Shown here one piece after another: positions 23,100 to 36,016 of a DNA stretch of 64,000 nucleotides. How positions within the stretch are numbered: the stretch's first letter is position 1; each line of letters starts with the position of its first letter. Source of the stretch: Apium graveolens (lineage: Eukaryota > Streptophyta > Magnoliopsida > Apiales > Apiaceae); contig NC_133655.1 in assembly GCF_009905375.1 (NCBI RefSeq), positions 165,307,849-165,371,848 on the forward strand, written 5' to 3'. Under the pieces are notes generated by a model that saw only the letters and a program-made list of their open reading frames with translations, made no database searches and was not told the origin of the DNA. The position numbers and the translations under genes are program-made.

Positions 23100-25800
23100 T
23101 TGATCAATCATATAGAAGTAAAGGAATTTGTTGAGAGATCACTATGATCATGAACACTTGTTATATCGCATAGTTAGTACAGAAGGTGGCCAGCCTTTAG
23201 TACTTGACAAGCAATTAAACAATAGATGGTATCCTACTAGGCTTCTATCACACAGATAGATAGTCATTCGGCAATACCTCCCCTTTCTGGAAGGGTTGTT
23301 CTTCTCAGCTTACATGTAATGAAAAGAAGAGAAAAGAACGAACTAAAGAGAATTATATATTCATAAAAAATTTTATTGCCATAAAATATCTGGCTTGGAA
23401 TCTACCTCTGAACTATAGAGGTTTGTCATAGGAGAACAAAACATATACGTATTTATATCAACATCAAGTATTATAGCATCATATTTCACATGCCTAAATA
23501 TTTTTGCCATTCCGTCCATCATTCTATGGACCCATGCTCTTCCTCGAGCTTATACACAATCACCTTTGAAACTCCCTCGACATCGAAAATCGAATCTGGG
23601 ATCTCATTCTATATATCACCGTTACTAGGATTCTATGCTTGTACCGCAACCTTCCTCGTATAATAATACGACTCTCTATTGATAAGAAAGAATAAATATT
23701 CACTAGGTAGATACTCTACTTAATTAGTCTATCAATGATAACTTATACACTACCACGACCTGATTAATGGTACTCAATCTCAATACCCATTCCAATACAA
23801 CTCTCACGGTTGTAATCAGCTCACTACTCGCAGAATCATTGCTGCCTTACTATGGTCCACCACTGACCTACTGTCGTTATTCACTTTTCCATAAAATCTT
23901 AATATCTAACCATACGGAGTCCATACATGTCGTATCAAATCCTTCTAAGGAGGTAACATAATCACCATTCCTGATTCATGAAGAACACTCCTGATCCTGA
24001 CATACATACATGACATGAAGCAGATAAAATTGCAAAAGAGTTTCGCTCAAAGCAACGATAGCAGGTTAATACCATTCTTAATCATATGCCTTCAATTGAA
24101 GACTTAACTCAAAGGTTCGTTTAGTCCTTTTTGAAACATGGTCCTGGCTTATCTCAAGATAGGACCTTCTAAGATAGATAGCCCGTTCATGGCGATTACA
24201 CGAATTAAACCTTTACCAACTACTATTACGGTTGGGTATTGCACAGTCATTAGGAGGAATGTCAATCTTCCAAACCATAATACAACCTTCACAGTTTTAA
24301 CCATCATCACTGTATTCCTTTGGCACAAGCGCCTACAATTTTCCTTTTACCGTTAAAGTGTCGGCCACCTCTTTGGCCTTTCCTGATAGTAATAGTTCCT
24401 TACAGTCAATGTCTTTTAACCACCTTCAACTAAATTTTCTACCTCATTTCAATCACAGCTTATGTGAAGATATTTTCCTTAAAATCTGATAAGTAAAAAA
24501 AAATATCACCATTTTTCCATAAGTTATTGCCTCAATCTTTAGAGGTTAATCACTGTCACGACTGACTCTCAATCATACTTAGAACATCTTTTTTTTTTCT
24601 TAAGTCCTAATTGCCCTGAACAATTTCGACCTTTACTGGTTCGATCCATACTTTCTCGTAGTTTAACACGTGCCCCACTTGGCGACATTATAATTACGTC
24701 ATATTTCTTTTATCAACATTTTTATTCTTGAGAATTTTGAATATTACCTTTCTCCTTGTAAAACCTCTAAGGTTATCCTTGAATCGTTCCTCCTGTATTC
24801 CCTAGATACAGGGCATATCACAATACCATTTACTAATAGTAGAACCATTGTCTATATACTTCTGCAAAATTTCTCCACTGATTCTTAAAGGTTGTTGTTA
24901 CCTTAACCCTTTCCCAATTCATACTGTCAAAACTCATACTATCCCTATTAAGGGTGAAATGCCAACCTTTATGCATTCCCCTAGGATTCGTTTTAAGTTA
25001 CCGATGTTCTATCCTTAATTCCACCTTTAAAAAGGTACAAGCATCCTTCCATGGATAAATAAAGTCATATATCCCTGATAAGGGTATCTTATTCAATCAT
25101 TTCCACCTCGATAGTCTATATCGAATTTCACAATAGCATCCTTATTCAAGTTAAGGTCAATCCACATGGCCTCCAAAAGATAAAAATGGTTATCCGCTTT
25201 TCTTTCCTGATTTGGTAATGATCACATGGATGATCTGGAAGATATTGGTCGTGTTCAACGTGAACTTCTTCTTAATAAATCCTTATTTACTTTTGTTGTT
25301 TATCTCAACAGTCATCTCAATGTTGGGATATCTTTCATACCTGGCGTCTCCCTTCCTGGGTATCAAGCCACCGGTCTTACACTTCACATTCTTGAAGGTC
25401 ACTTCCTTCATCCAATTTTCTTAATTTCTTACTTTCTTGTCTCCTCAGTCTATCCGCGTCTCATTATTTATCCTTCGAACTATCTCAAGGTTTCTTCGAA
25501 TCCTCCCAACTTACAGGGGATAATATATATGTATCTCTTATGCCTTCACCCAGCAATTTTAACTCATGGTGAATCACCCTCATCCTGACGATTACATACT
25601 TTTCTATTTCTATTAATATGAGTCTTTAGGGTTTCCTCATACCCAACTCCCTTATCATTCCTCAAACTCTGTTGCCTTTATATTCCTTTCCACTTCAATT
25701 CCTTTTTATTTTCCTTTCTCTTATCATTATTTCATGAACCAACACAACATAAGCATTGATTTCATACATCCCGTCATTCTGGATTCGTGTCCTCAGAACG
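23100..25800. other. Unrecognised interior of element F
   Basis: About 2.7 kb with no recognisable domain on either strand and no ORF longer than about 120 codons (the longest, at 25226-25588, is not convincing). By position it should hold gag remainder, protease, RT or integrase N-terminus, but I find no protease DSGA, YxDD or HHCC motif. It may be a heavily decayed gene region or unrelated captured sequence. Confidence 0.5.
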
Positions 25801-25849
25801 AATCTTGATAACTTTTACAACTTAGGTTCATAATTCATCATACTCGTCT

Positions 25850-26410
25850 GTCTTTGTTCTGTCTCTAAAGCTTTTACACTATCTCCATAACCTTGGGAAG
25901 TACTTTCCTAAAAACAATTGACTGAACTTAAATCAGTTTATTATAATCTCTTGCTCCGTGCCTTCCTTGGCCTTTCACCAGCGGGTGGTCTCTCTCTCAG
26001 GAGGGTAAGTGACAAAAACAGTCTTTTGTGGTTCATCAATCATTTAGAATCTCAAATGATTCCTATATTTCCTTTAGCAAGGCTCTTGCCTCGACTGGGT
26101 CAGCTTGTTCCTTAGAACTCAGAGAGCTTAGCGACTTAAGGGTCCTGAAAGAATTTCTCACCGCATTGTTTCCTCGGGGTGGTGGTTGGGGATAATAGTC
26201 TAAGTTCTCTTTAGACAGGTCCATGAATTGCCGTATAGGGGTACCATCTCGGGTCTCCTGTCCTTACTCGACTTTTGTTTTCTCAGTCTAAATATTTCTT
26301 CCTACTCCCCATAATTGGGGTCATCTTACATAATTTAAATCCTCATTTTCCACTTCATCATGTTATGGGTTCCTTTTGTCTTGGTGGCAACCTCCCTGAC
26401 TATCACGTTC
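25850..26410 (-). pseudogene. Element F gag relic
   Basis: Mixed-frame minus-strand translation shows gag-like blocks: a REVATKTKGTHN start near 26390, FMDLSKENLDYYPQPPPRG near 26200, and a capsid block of the type DEPQKTVFVTYPPERETTRW-KAK near 26000. The blocks lie downstream (minus-strand sense) of the RNase H relic, which is the reverse of the normal gag-pol order. No full-length product is possible. The gag assignment rests on short blocks and the Trp/Lys capsid pattern. Confidence 0.5.
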
Positions 26411-26439
26411 AGGGTTTGCTCTAACTCTTATTCCTCAAA

Positions 26440-27270
26440 CTAGCTTTCATCTAAGATTTCATCTTTAAGCTCTTAAACCTTTGGAACCCAAATTCTATAG
26501 GAATACCTCATTATTCCCTTATCATCTCTCTCGGTATTAATCTCATACCTATTTGTTGGCTCTCTGCCTTCATTCATCACTTTTACTGGCACAATATGTT
26601 CTTTTCCAATAATTCGGGCTATATTGCAATCTCGAACAGCTTTTCGGTACCGGCTCCGGTTACCTTCACTTCTATTTCCATTTTCTCAAAATCTCTTATA
26701 AACTCTCCAAAATACATTATCATCTTGAGTCTCTCCTTTTTACTAAGGGCATCAGCCACCATATTGGCTTTCCTCGAATGATAAAGAATCTCCCAATCAT
26801 TATTCTTGATTAGCTCTAACTGCCTCCTCTGGCATATGTTGAGCTCTTTCTACGCGAAAATGTACTAGAGCACTTATGGCTTAGGTAATTCTCGTACTTC
26901 TCTCCATACAAGTAGTGCCTCCAATCTTTAGGGTAAAACTATTGCCACGAGCCTAAGCTCATGAGCGGGGATATCGAATTTCATATTACCTTAATTGTCT
27001 TGACGCGATTACCTTACCGTGCTGCATAAGCACGCACCCTAAGCCCTTGTGCGAAGCGTCACTACACTTCACAAAATCTCCTTTTCCATCCGGCAACGCC
27101 AGCATAGGGGCCATCACCAACCTCTGCTTCAGTTCTTGAAAGCTGTTTTCGCATTTCTCTGTCCATTCGAACTTCTTAGTCTTACGAGTAAGCCGCGTTA
27201 AAGGGGCTACTATCTTTACAACTTGAACGAACCTCCGGTAGTGACCGGCCAATCCTACCTCTGGTAGTCG
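26440..27270 (-). pseudogene. Element F RT tail and RNase H relic
   Basis: The clearest coding relic in element F. The open piece 27252-26986 reads AGHYRRFVQVVKIVAPLTRL, WTEKCENSFQELKQRL and [22 protein letters not shown], i.e. the RT connection and the first RNase H motif. Later blocks in other frames give a KELNICQRRQLELIKNNDW and KANMVADALSKKERL pattern down to about 26690, then an ELLEK linker and a DELKDEI-like edge near 26450. The RT catalytic core is absent: only about 420 bases separate this relic from the primer site. Confidence 0.75.
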
Positions 27271-27304
27271 ACCAAACCATGGTCATCAATTCATCAGTGG
27301 TCCT

Positions 27305-27530
27305 TTATCCAATCCTGCCAGGATCCTCCATGGGATCCTCCTCAACAACTATCCCTTCTAGGACAACATCCTCAACCGCTACATCCTCAATATCAACATC
27401 ATCCGGTCCTGCATTAGGACACTCTATCGGATCCACAATCCGATCTCCAATTAGTAATAAAATATCATCACGATGTTGCTCCTCAACCTCAGGGTTCGGA
27501 GTCCCGCTACCATATACGATAACGAACTAC
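27305..27530 (-). pseudogene. Acidic leader ORF fragment in element F
   Basis: Minus-strand open stretch between the primer site and the RNase H relic. It reads VEEQHRDDILLLIGDRIVDP followed by a strongly acidic segment (DDVDIEDVAVEDVVLEGIV) and stops after DPGRIG. No family recognised. It occupies the same place as the small pre-gag ORF in element C but shows no obvious similarity to it. Confidence 0.4.
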
Positions 27531-27680
27531 GCTCCTATCACGATATTTATAAGGGTTCCCATAAGGGTTTTAACTGTCAGTACTACGTTAGGCAGCCCGA
27601 CTATGAACTTGGCAAGAGTTCTTATTATCTTAGTGAACTTATTATCTTAACGTCCCATCATCTCTGAGGTTTATAACGCT

Positions 27681-27694
27681 TAGCTCTGATACCA
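27681..27694 (-). promoter_or_regulatory. Primer binding site of element F
   Basis: Minus strand TGGTATCAGAGCTA, four bases from the 5' LTR. It matches the complement of the plant initiator Met tRNA 3' end (TGGTATCAGAGC). Confidence 0.88.
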
Positions 27695-27698
27695 TTTC

Positions 27699-30600
27699 TG
27701 TAACACCCCCAGATCCGGGGTCGGGGATCCGGGTCGTCACGGTCTTTCTTTTCACAATATCACTTCACTTAATTAATAATAATAACCTTATGCAGTGACC
27801 CCACACTAACACACACCACAACCCGTTATAGTCCCAGAGATGAAATTGAAATAAGTACAAGTCTTTGAATCCACCATTTAAAAGTTATTACAACCCAAAA
27901 TGATTACTTGATAAATTTACAGTTAATTGCCATTATCTGCCACAAGTTATAATTATACATAATTGATTCTCAAAAGTAGATGGTCTGATCTACAATAGAT
28001 CTACCTCTGCAGCTATAGCAGCTACAACATCAACGGGAAGACGCGGGACGCTTCCCACGCGCTTGCGCTGGGTCTGCTGGAGTCTGGCCATCTTTCCTAA
28101 CTGTTGTTGTGTGATGAAGAAATAAAGCAAGGGTGAGCAGCAAGCCCACCAAAATAATATGTATAATGATTTACAATATATGAGCCTACTCATAATACTC
28201 ATGAAAGTCTTGGTCAAAAGAAATGAACCAAGTTTGATATCTTAATGCGATGAAGTCGCAAAATATTCAGTATATATACATATATACTTTTCAAAATATT
28301 GGAAGTCCTCTTCCATGCATAATATACACAAAGTCCCAGTGTATAACTGTATAAAAAAAATATCGTTGCAAGGTGATCTCATATATCTAACCTTGTCTCA
28401 ACGTTTTTCGGAAAATCTTTGTCATTCATAAGACAATTATTAATTAGATATAAGTTTAAAAGATGAGGTTACCAAATACCCCAATATACTTATATCTTTC
28501 CCAATACTACTTGAACTACCACCGTTCAAGTTATAATCAGTTTCAAAAGTTCATCACATAGATGAGACTACAAGACAAGATTTGAATAGATTCAATCTTT
28601 GAAATATTATTGAATGAAAAAATTATGAGATACTTTATTTAGTCCCGATATATATATATCCATATATATATATCTCTAAAACATTTCCTGGAACCTCTGT
28701 TATGTAAAGTATGAACAGAGTTTGAAACATCCAATGAATTTTGGAAAGGAAAAGAATTTTGGCATAAACCAGATATCTTGCTGATCAGGCAAAGATACCA
28801 ATAAGTAACCTTTTCTACTGTAGATGGATGAATTCCTCACCGGTCATCACCCTGGCCGCATTAGGACCTCGCGCTAGACCGTTACCCGGCCCCTCACGCG
28901 TTGATGGACTGCCACCCAGCCACTTACACAATAATAGACCGTACCCCGGCCTGTCGCTTATGCCGACTCAATCAAATGGACTTACTTCCCGAATATTGGG
29001 CAAGTAATCAAATTGTTTTCTCAAAACAGCAACCTCGTTGCGAATATAAAATACACCACAGAGCCGGATTCCCCAGGTTTTGAGCGAGTATTTAAATCCC
29101 CTTAAAAGGAAGATCTTAAATATAAAAAAAGAGTTTTGGGATCCACTCTGACTTTTAAAGATCATTTTGAAGACTCGAAAACACTTTAAAGAGTGTTTGG
29201 AGTAAAGCTGATTTAATGAAGTAAATCAGTCCCCAGAATATTTAGAAAATGACCGAATATTATTATTTAAATAATATTCCCATAAAGAATAGTCTTTATA
29301 AAAATAATTGAAGTAGAAGTATTAAAATTTATACTTGAAACGAGTATTAAATAACCAAAGATATACTTATATGAAAGTATTATCTTTATTTGAATAATCG
29401 AAAATAAGTTTGATTATTTACACCTTATTCTTTAATAAAATAAAGAATATATCTCAGCAATTAATCGGAGTCATAGATCCTCAAATGAATATTCAAATAA
29501 TATTCATTAAATAATATAAACTGAGTCATAAGTCCTCGAATGAATATTCAAATAATATTCATTAAATAAAATAAAGGAGTCATACATCCTCAAATGAATA
29601 TCCAAGTAATATTCAATAAATAATATAAAGGAGTCATAAGTCCTCGAATGAATATTCAAGATAATATTCATTAAATAAAATAAAGTTATCGAATAAACCT
29701 TATTCGATTAATAGTTTTGAAAACTATAACCATATATTTATATAAATATATATATTATACTCGGGATCCTCGACTCCCGGTTTAGAAAATATTTCCACCT
29801 TTTGGGTCCCTATACTAAGGGTATATGCAAGTTATCGCTATCCTCTAGCATAGGTATTATCAACTGAATCAACAGATATATAAGGAAAGAATATGAAACA
29901 GGCATGCATATATACCATAACAGCATGCTCCAATATATCGCAAAATTTGCTAATAACAATCATGCACTATCACAAGATAATGCATATACATATATTTACA
30001 TCACAACAACAGTATAACGGGTAGAAAACTTGCCTTAGCGACTTGGGGTGATAAAAGGCTCGGGACGAGTCTGGTAACCTATAAACAACAAGTAAGTTGG
30101 AATTAAACCAAAATCACTTGTAAATCTATAATTTAACTAACTTAGACTCTATCGCTTCTTTTGCGCTCACTGATTCGCTTAAGTCACTCGGGTACCCTCG
30201 GCTCCACCATTTTTAATAATTTAACCTTTACGAGTTTTAAAGCGATTCCTTCGCGAGTGTCTTACCAACTGCCTAACACACTTACCATAAATGTTTCATA
30301 CATTAATTAACCCTTTTTGGTCTTTAATCTATGTTTCAAAGTAAGGCGAGGGAAAAAGTTTCATTCGCGAAACGCCGTTACTTGAAACGGTCGTTTCTCC
30401 TAAACCGTGCATCGGAATCGAACGAACTACATATCAAAACGAAGCTCGTAACATGAGCTATCTAAACATGGCAGTGGTCATAATCTAGCAGGGGGTTCTC
30501 GGGTCATAATGCTATGCACAAAAACAGTCCAAAGAAAATCAGACGTTACGACGGCTATGTTTACGCGATTTCCCAATTTTAAACCATACAAAACCAACCA

Positions 30601-31831
30601 CAAACCAACCTCAAATCCAACATACAACCAACATCCATCCTTATCACATCATAACAAACCCAACCAATTCAATTTAATCATTCATACTTATGCCTAAACT
30701 TAACTTTAATCATACTTAAGTTCCTTTAAATCAAAACCACAACAATTACCATTCCATTTCACTACCATTCCAAATCCCAAACTCTAAATCATAACAACAA
30801 ACTACAATATCAACCCACTAATCAAAATCATCTTATAATATATAGGAATCTAGGGTTTGGAGATGGTATACCTTCCTTGAAGTGGTGGGTGGAGCTAGGA
30901 AGCCTTAAAAAGCTTTGAGAAGTCTTAAGAATGCTTGGATCTTCAAGAAAACAAGAAAAAGTTCAAGTTAAAAACTTGAAAACACTATTCATTGTCTTCT
31001 TCTTTGATTAAATGAAGAAGATTGAGAAGGAATTAATGGCTTAAACTCGTGATATAGTCCTAACTAAGCATGAAGATGATTAGGGAATTATCTTACCAAT
31101 TTAGGAAGCTTGGATCTTGGATTTTGAATTTCTCTTGCCTTTTGAATAGTGAAAAGCCGTGAGCAATGAAGAACAAGGCCTTGGTTGCTTTTGATTTTTG
31201 ATGAAAATGATTTTACTTGGCTTGGTTGATTGGTTTTTGTGCTTGCTTTAGTCAATTACCTTCTTGCCCTTAGATTTGTGTGGTTACAAAGCCACCACAC
31301 CTCCTTCCTTCCCATGTCATGCTTATATCATCCTCATGATGTCATCCTCCCTTCCTTGTCCTCTTTCTATTGGTTGGATGACATCATTCCCACTAATTCC
31401 TTTGATTAACTTCCTAATCGTTTGCCTAATGACCGCTGATCTGTTATACGGTTCGCTTAACTTTCGTTTTTGTTTATCGTTTGAGGGATCATACCCGGGA
31501 TCTTATTACTTAGGTTCCCTTAACCTTTCTCAATATATTGTATTCCTTTTATGATCCTCTCTTATAATCCTTTAATTTAAATCCTTTTTTTTTTCCTGTT
31601 ACCTTATACTCAATTCTTTCCGTATCTTGTGTATTTCCGGGAAAAATCAAAGTGTTCGGATTTGGATTCTGACGATCTTTACATACACTTATATCCCATA
31701 TAAAGTACTAATAAAATCTCAGAATATCCATATCAGAACCCCTACATAGTGTGGCATGAAAAGTTTTCTCATTCAGCAAAAACACTATTCATAAGGGTTT
31801 CAAAAATTTCTCAAAAATTGGGGTTATTACA
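27699..31831 (-). repeat. 5' LTR of element F (4133 bp)
   Basis: Second copy of the 4.1-kb LTR, TGTAACACCCCC to GGGTTATTACA on the plus strand. It differs from the left copy by about 25 scattered substitutions and a few short indels (about 0.6%). It includes the tandem array at 29468-29685. Confidence 0.92.
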
Positions 31832-34800
31832 TTATGCATATTGTTGGAGAAGCCCCGAAGAGGGCCAAGACAGAAGTAACATTGGCTTTTGATGATTCTG
31901 ACCTAGAGGGTGTGAAGTTTCCCCATGACGACCCGCTGGTCATAACACCGATAATAGGAAATAGCCCGGTTAAGAGGGTCCTTGTGGATAATGGTGCTTC
32001 TGTGGATATCTTGCTCCACGACACCTTTCTAAGAATGGGGTATAACGACTCCCAGTTGACACCAACCGACATGCCGATATATGGATTTGCTGGAGTAGAA
32101 TGTCCTGTGGAAGGGATAATCAAATTGCCAACCACCATAGGTACGGAACCAAGGCAAACAACGCAGATGCTGGATTTCGTGGTGGTAAAGGCTAGTTCAA
32201 CTTATAATGCTATCATGGGGAGAACAGGGATACATGCCTTCAAGGCAGTCCCCTCTTCCTACCATTCAGTCATGAAGTTTCCCACCCGAAACGGGATTGG
32301 AGAAGAGAGAGGAGATCAAAAAATGGCTAGAAGCTGTTATGTGGCCTCTTTGAGGGCAGATGGAGCCGGGGGGCAGCTTCTTCCTATTGAAGATATGGAT
32401 GTTCGACAAAATGATGAGAATAGAGGAAGGCCAGCAGAAGAATTGGTTTCGGTTCCTTTAGACCCCGAGAATCCTGAGAGGATGACTTTCATTGGAGCCA
32501 CATTAGAGGAGCCTCTTAGAGGGAAGTTAGTGAAATTTTTGCAAGAAAATAGTGATGTGTTTGCATGGTCAGCAGCTGATATGCCAGGCATAGACCCGGA
32601 GTTAATTACTCACAAGCTAAACGTGGATCCAAGCCGGAAGACAGTGAAACAAAAAAAAAGAATTTTTGCCCCGGAAAGACAAGAGGCTATAAAACAGGAA
32701 GTAGAAAAGCTCTTAGAGGCTGGTTTCATTGAGGAGATTCAATTTCCGGAGTGGTTAGCAAACCCTGTAATGGTGAAGAAGGCTAATGGAAAGTGGAGGA
32801 TGTGTATAGACTTCACTGATCTGAATGATGCATGCCCCAAAGACTGTTTCCCGCTGCCTAGAATTGATACTTTGATTGATGCCACTGCTGGACATGAGAT
32901 GCTGAGTTTCATGGATGGATTTAGCGGATACAATCAGATCAAAATGCATAATGATGACATTCCAAAGGTATCATTTATCACTGACTTTGGTGTTTATTGT
33001 TATCTTGTTATGGCGTTTGGTCTCAAGAATGCAGGAGCCACCTATCAGAGGTTGGTGAATAAAATTTTTAAGGATCTTATTGGGAAGACTATGGAAGTCT
33101 ATGTTGATGACATGCTAGTCAAGAGTCTAGTAAAGACTGATCATATAACCCATTTGAGGGAAGCTTTTGAGGTCCTAAGGTACCACAAGATGATGTTGAA
33201 TCCAACGAAGTGTGCTTTCGGAGTAGGATCTGGAAAATTCTTGGGATTGATGGTCTCAAAGAGGGGAATTGAGGCCAACCCCGATAAAATAAAGGCAATC
33301 CTGGATATGGAACCACCAAAAACTGTCAAGGATGTTCAGAAGCTCACAGGAAGGGTTGTGGCGCTAGGACGATTCATCTCCAAGTCAGGAGACAAGTGCT
33401 TGTCATTCTTCAAGTCATTAAAAAACATTAAAGACTTTGTATGGAGTGAGGAAAATCAGAAGGCATTTGAAGAGTTAAAGAAGTATATGGGCCAGGCCCC
33501 GTTGTTGGCCAAGCCAGTTCTGAGTGAAGTTTTATTCTTGTACTTGGTTGTTTCAGAGAGCGCCTTGAGCGCGGTGTTGGTTAAGGAGGAACTGAAAGTC
33601 CAGAAACCCGTATACTATGTCAGCAAAATCTTGCATGGTACAGAGTTGAATTATTCAACTATTGAGAAATTCGCTTTAGCCTTGGTAATGGCTTCAAGAA
33701 AGCTGCGTCCTTATTTTCAAGCTCACCAGATTGAAGTGCTAACAAATCAGCCACTGAGAAACATCATTCACAGTCCCAAGGCAAGTGGGAGACTGATTAA
33801 GTGGGCAATAGAGTTGGGAGAGTTCGATCTCAAGTATAAGCCACGTACGGCCATAAAAGCCCAGGCACTAGCTGACTTCGTGGTGGAATGTACCATACCC
33901 AACCAAGAAGTCGGGGGGCAGGAAGATACCATACCTCAAGACAAGGGAGTCAACAATGGGGACAAGGAGAAAGAATATTGGGTTCTCTATTTTGATGGAG
34001 CATCAAAAACAAATTCCAGTGGAGCAGGGTTGGTTTTGCAAAGCCCTGATGGATTCTTAATTGAGTATGCTATGAAGCTAGACTTCCCAACCACAAACAA
34101 TGAGGCAGAGTATGAAGCCCTGATTGCTGGCCTTGGTCTAGCTGGGACACTTAGAGTCAAAAACTTAAACGTCCGTGGAGACTCGAAGCTGATCATATCC
34201 CAGGTAAAGGGAGAATTTGAGGCAAGGGATGATACGATGGCTAAATATGTTCGCCTAGTAAGGGCTGTGATGACCCAATTTAATGAATGCCATGTTGAAC
34301 ACATTCCAAGGGAAGAAAATGCTAAAGCAGATGCGCTATCAAAGTTTGCTTCATCTGAGATTGAAGAAAGTTCAGGAAGTGTGTACTTCCGTGTTTTGAA
34401 GACACGAAGCATAGATGTTAAGCTTGTGGCTCCCATAGGCTTGGGGACATCATGGATTGATCCCATCAAGGCTCACATTCAGACCGGTTGGTTGCCAAGT
34501 GATGCAACTGAGGCACGGAAGTTAACTATTCGAGCACTAAGGTACTCCTTGATAGATGGAATTCTGTATAAGAGATCTTTCGTGGTTCCTTACTTGAGGT
34601 GTCTCAGGCCCGACGAGGCACGCTTGGCTCTTGAGGAAGTGCATGAAGGTATTTGTGGGCAACACTTGGGGGGCAGGGCCTTGGCTCATAAGATAACCCG
34701 TTCAGGCTTCTATTGGCCAGAAATGATGGCTGATGCCAAAGAATATGTGAAGAAGTGTGATCACTGTCAGAAGCATGCATCAGTTGTTAGACAACCCCCC

Positions 34801-35685
34801 GAGATGCTGACCTCTATCAACTCGCCTATTCCCTTTGCCATATGGGGGATGGATATTCTAGGGCCTTTTCCTATGGCCACGGCACAAAGGAACTTTTTGA
34901 TTGTAACCATTGATTATTTCACCAAGTGGATCGAAGCCAAACCCTTGGCCAAAATCACAACTAAGCAGGTTGCATAATTCCTGTGGGAAAACATTATGTG
35001 CCGATATGGAATTCCCCGTATCCTCGTCACTGACAATGGAGCACAATTCAACAATGAGGAATTCAAGAAGTATTATGAAGAAAATGAAATTGAGTTACGA
35101 TTCACCTCTGTGGCTCACCCGCAAGCCAATGGGCAAGCAGAGGTAGCAAATCGGATAATCCTGGATGGACTAAAGAAGAGGATCGAGAAGTCAAGAAATA
35201 ATTGGGTGGATGAGATACTTCCCATATTATGGGCCTATAGGACTACCTGTAGAGTCACGACAGGAGCAACTCCTTTCATGTTGGCATATGGGGCAGAAGC
35301 AGTAGTTCCCGTGGAGATATCACATTCCTCTCCAAGGATTCAGGCTTTCAATGCTGTAGAAAATGAGGAAGGGCAGAGGTTAGCCCTGGATCTAATTGAT
35401 GAAGTGCGAGATGAGGCACATGCAAAGATAGTAGAATATCAGAAAAAGGCTTCATTCTATTACAACCTAAGGGTTAAAGAAAGATTTTTCAAACAAGGTG
35501 ATCTAGTCTTGAGAAAAATAGAGGCTTCTGGTATCGGACAGAAAGGAAAGCTTGCCCCGAATTGGGAAGGGCCGTACAGAGTCAAGAGCGTTCAGGGTAG
35601 AGGAACCTACAAGCTGGAAACTATGGAAGGTTTTGAAGTCCCGAGGACCTGGCACGCACAAAACCTGAAGGTTTACTACGTGTAA
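31832..35685 (+). pseudogene. pol: Element D pol: protease, RT, two RNase H, integrase (one stop)
   Basis: Continuation of the gag-pol frame after element F. In order: protease (VLVDNGASVDILL, near 31981); RT with the intact catalytic YVDD at 33100-33111; the Ty3-type RNase H, whose first acidic motif is replaced (LYLVVSESALSAVL where FSDAS is usual); an added archaeal-type RNase H with its acids in place (YFDGASKTNSSGAG, NNEAEYEAL, RGDSKLI, AKADALSK; about 33979-34365); an integrase zinc finger (HEGICGQH to CDHCQKH); and the integrase core with Asp (GMDILGPF), Asp (VTDNGAQFN) and Glu (NGQAEVANR). The frame is open over 1047 codons, then a single TAA at 34975-34977 interrupts it; it resumes in the same frame to LKVYYV. 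One nonsense codon is the only lesion in this segment. Confidence 0.93.
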
Positions 35686-36016
35686 GATAGGTGAAGTACG
35701 ATTCTCACTTGTCATTGTGACAAGTAGGTTTAAAAGCACCTTGAAGCTTTGCTTGCGTAGGATTTTATATTCCAGTAGAATTTACACTGTCTAGTTATTG
35801 TTGATTAGGGTCGAACCCATGCTGTGTAAGGTTTTGGAAAACCAGACTTCATATTAAAGAGTTTGAAATTATTTCTATCTAAGGATGTTTAAAGTTCAAA
35901 TGCGTATTAAGATTGTAAAGTTAAAACAGAAAGAAGAAAAGCAACATATGAAATATAACCCCGAAGGGTGACAAGTTTAGATATGAATGAAGTTCAAAAA
36001 GAAGATATACAAAAAG
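35686..36016 (+). other. Spacer between element D pol and the antisense gene
   Basis: About 330 bases with no gene. The sense pol transcript and the antisense gene converge here, so it should carry the 3' end of the antisense mRNA. I see no clear poly(A) signal. Confidence 0.5.

Larger units (their letters stand above)
17996..31831 (-). mobile_element. Non-autonomous Tekay-like element F (minus strand), 13.8 kb
   Basis: Flanked by TTATG, with LTRs of 4131 and 4133 bp that differ at only about 25 positions. Primer site (27681-27694) and polypurine tract (22127-22139) are in place for the minus strand. The 5.6-kb interior has no long ORF. On the minus strand from the primer site I read: an acidic leader ORF, an RT-tail/RNase H relic, a gag relic, about 2.7 kb of unrecognised sequence, and an integrase C-terminal relic. 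The order RT-RNase H before gag is not the normal order, and protease and the RT catalytic core are missing. It probably moved using proteins supplied by related Tekay elements. Confidence 0.9.

Noticed and set aside
23767..25588. Plus-strand ORFs of 64-120 codons in element F
   Set aside because: They lie antisense to the element, lack recognisable motifs, and start at arbitrary positions.
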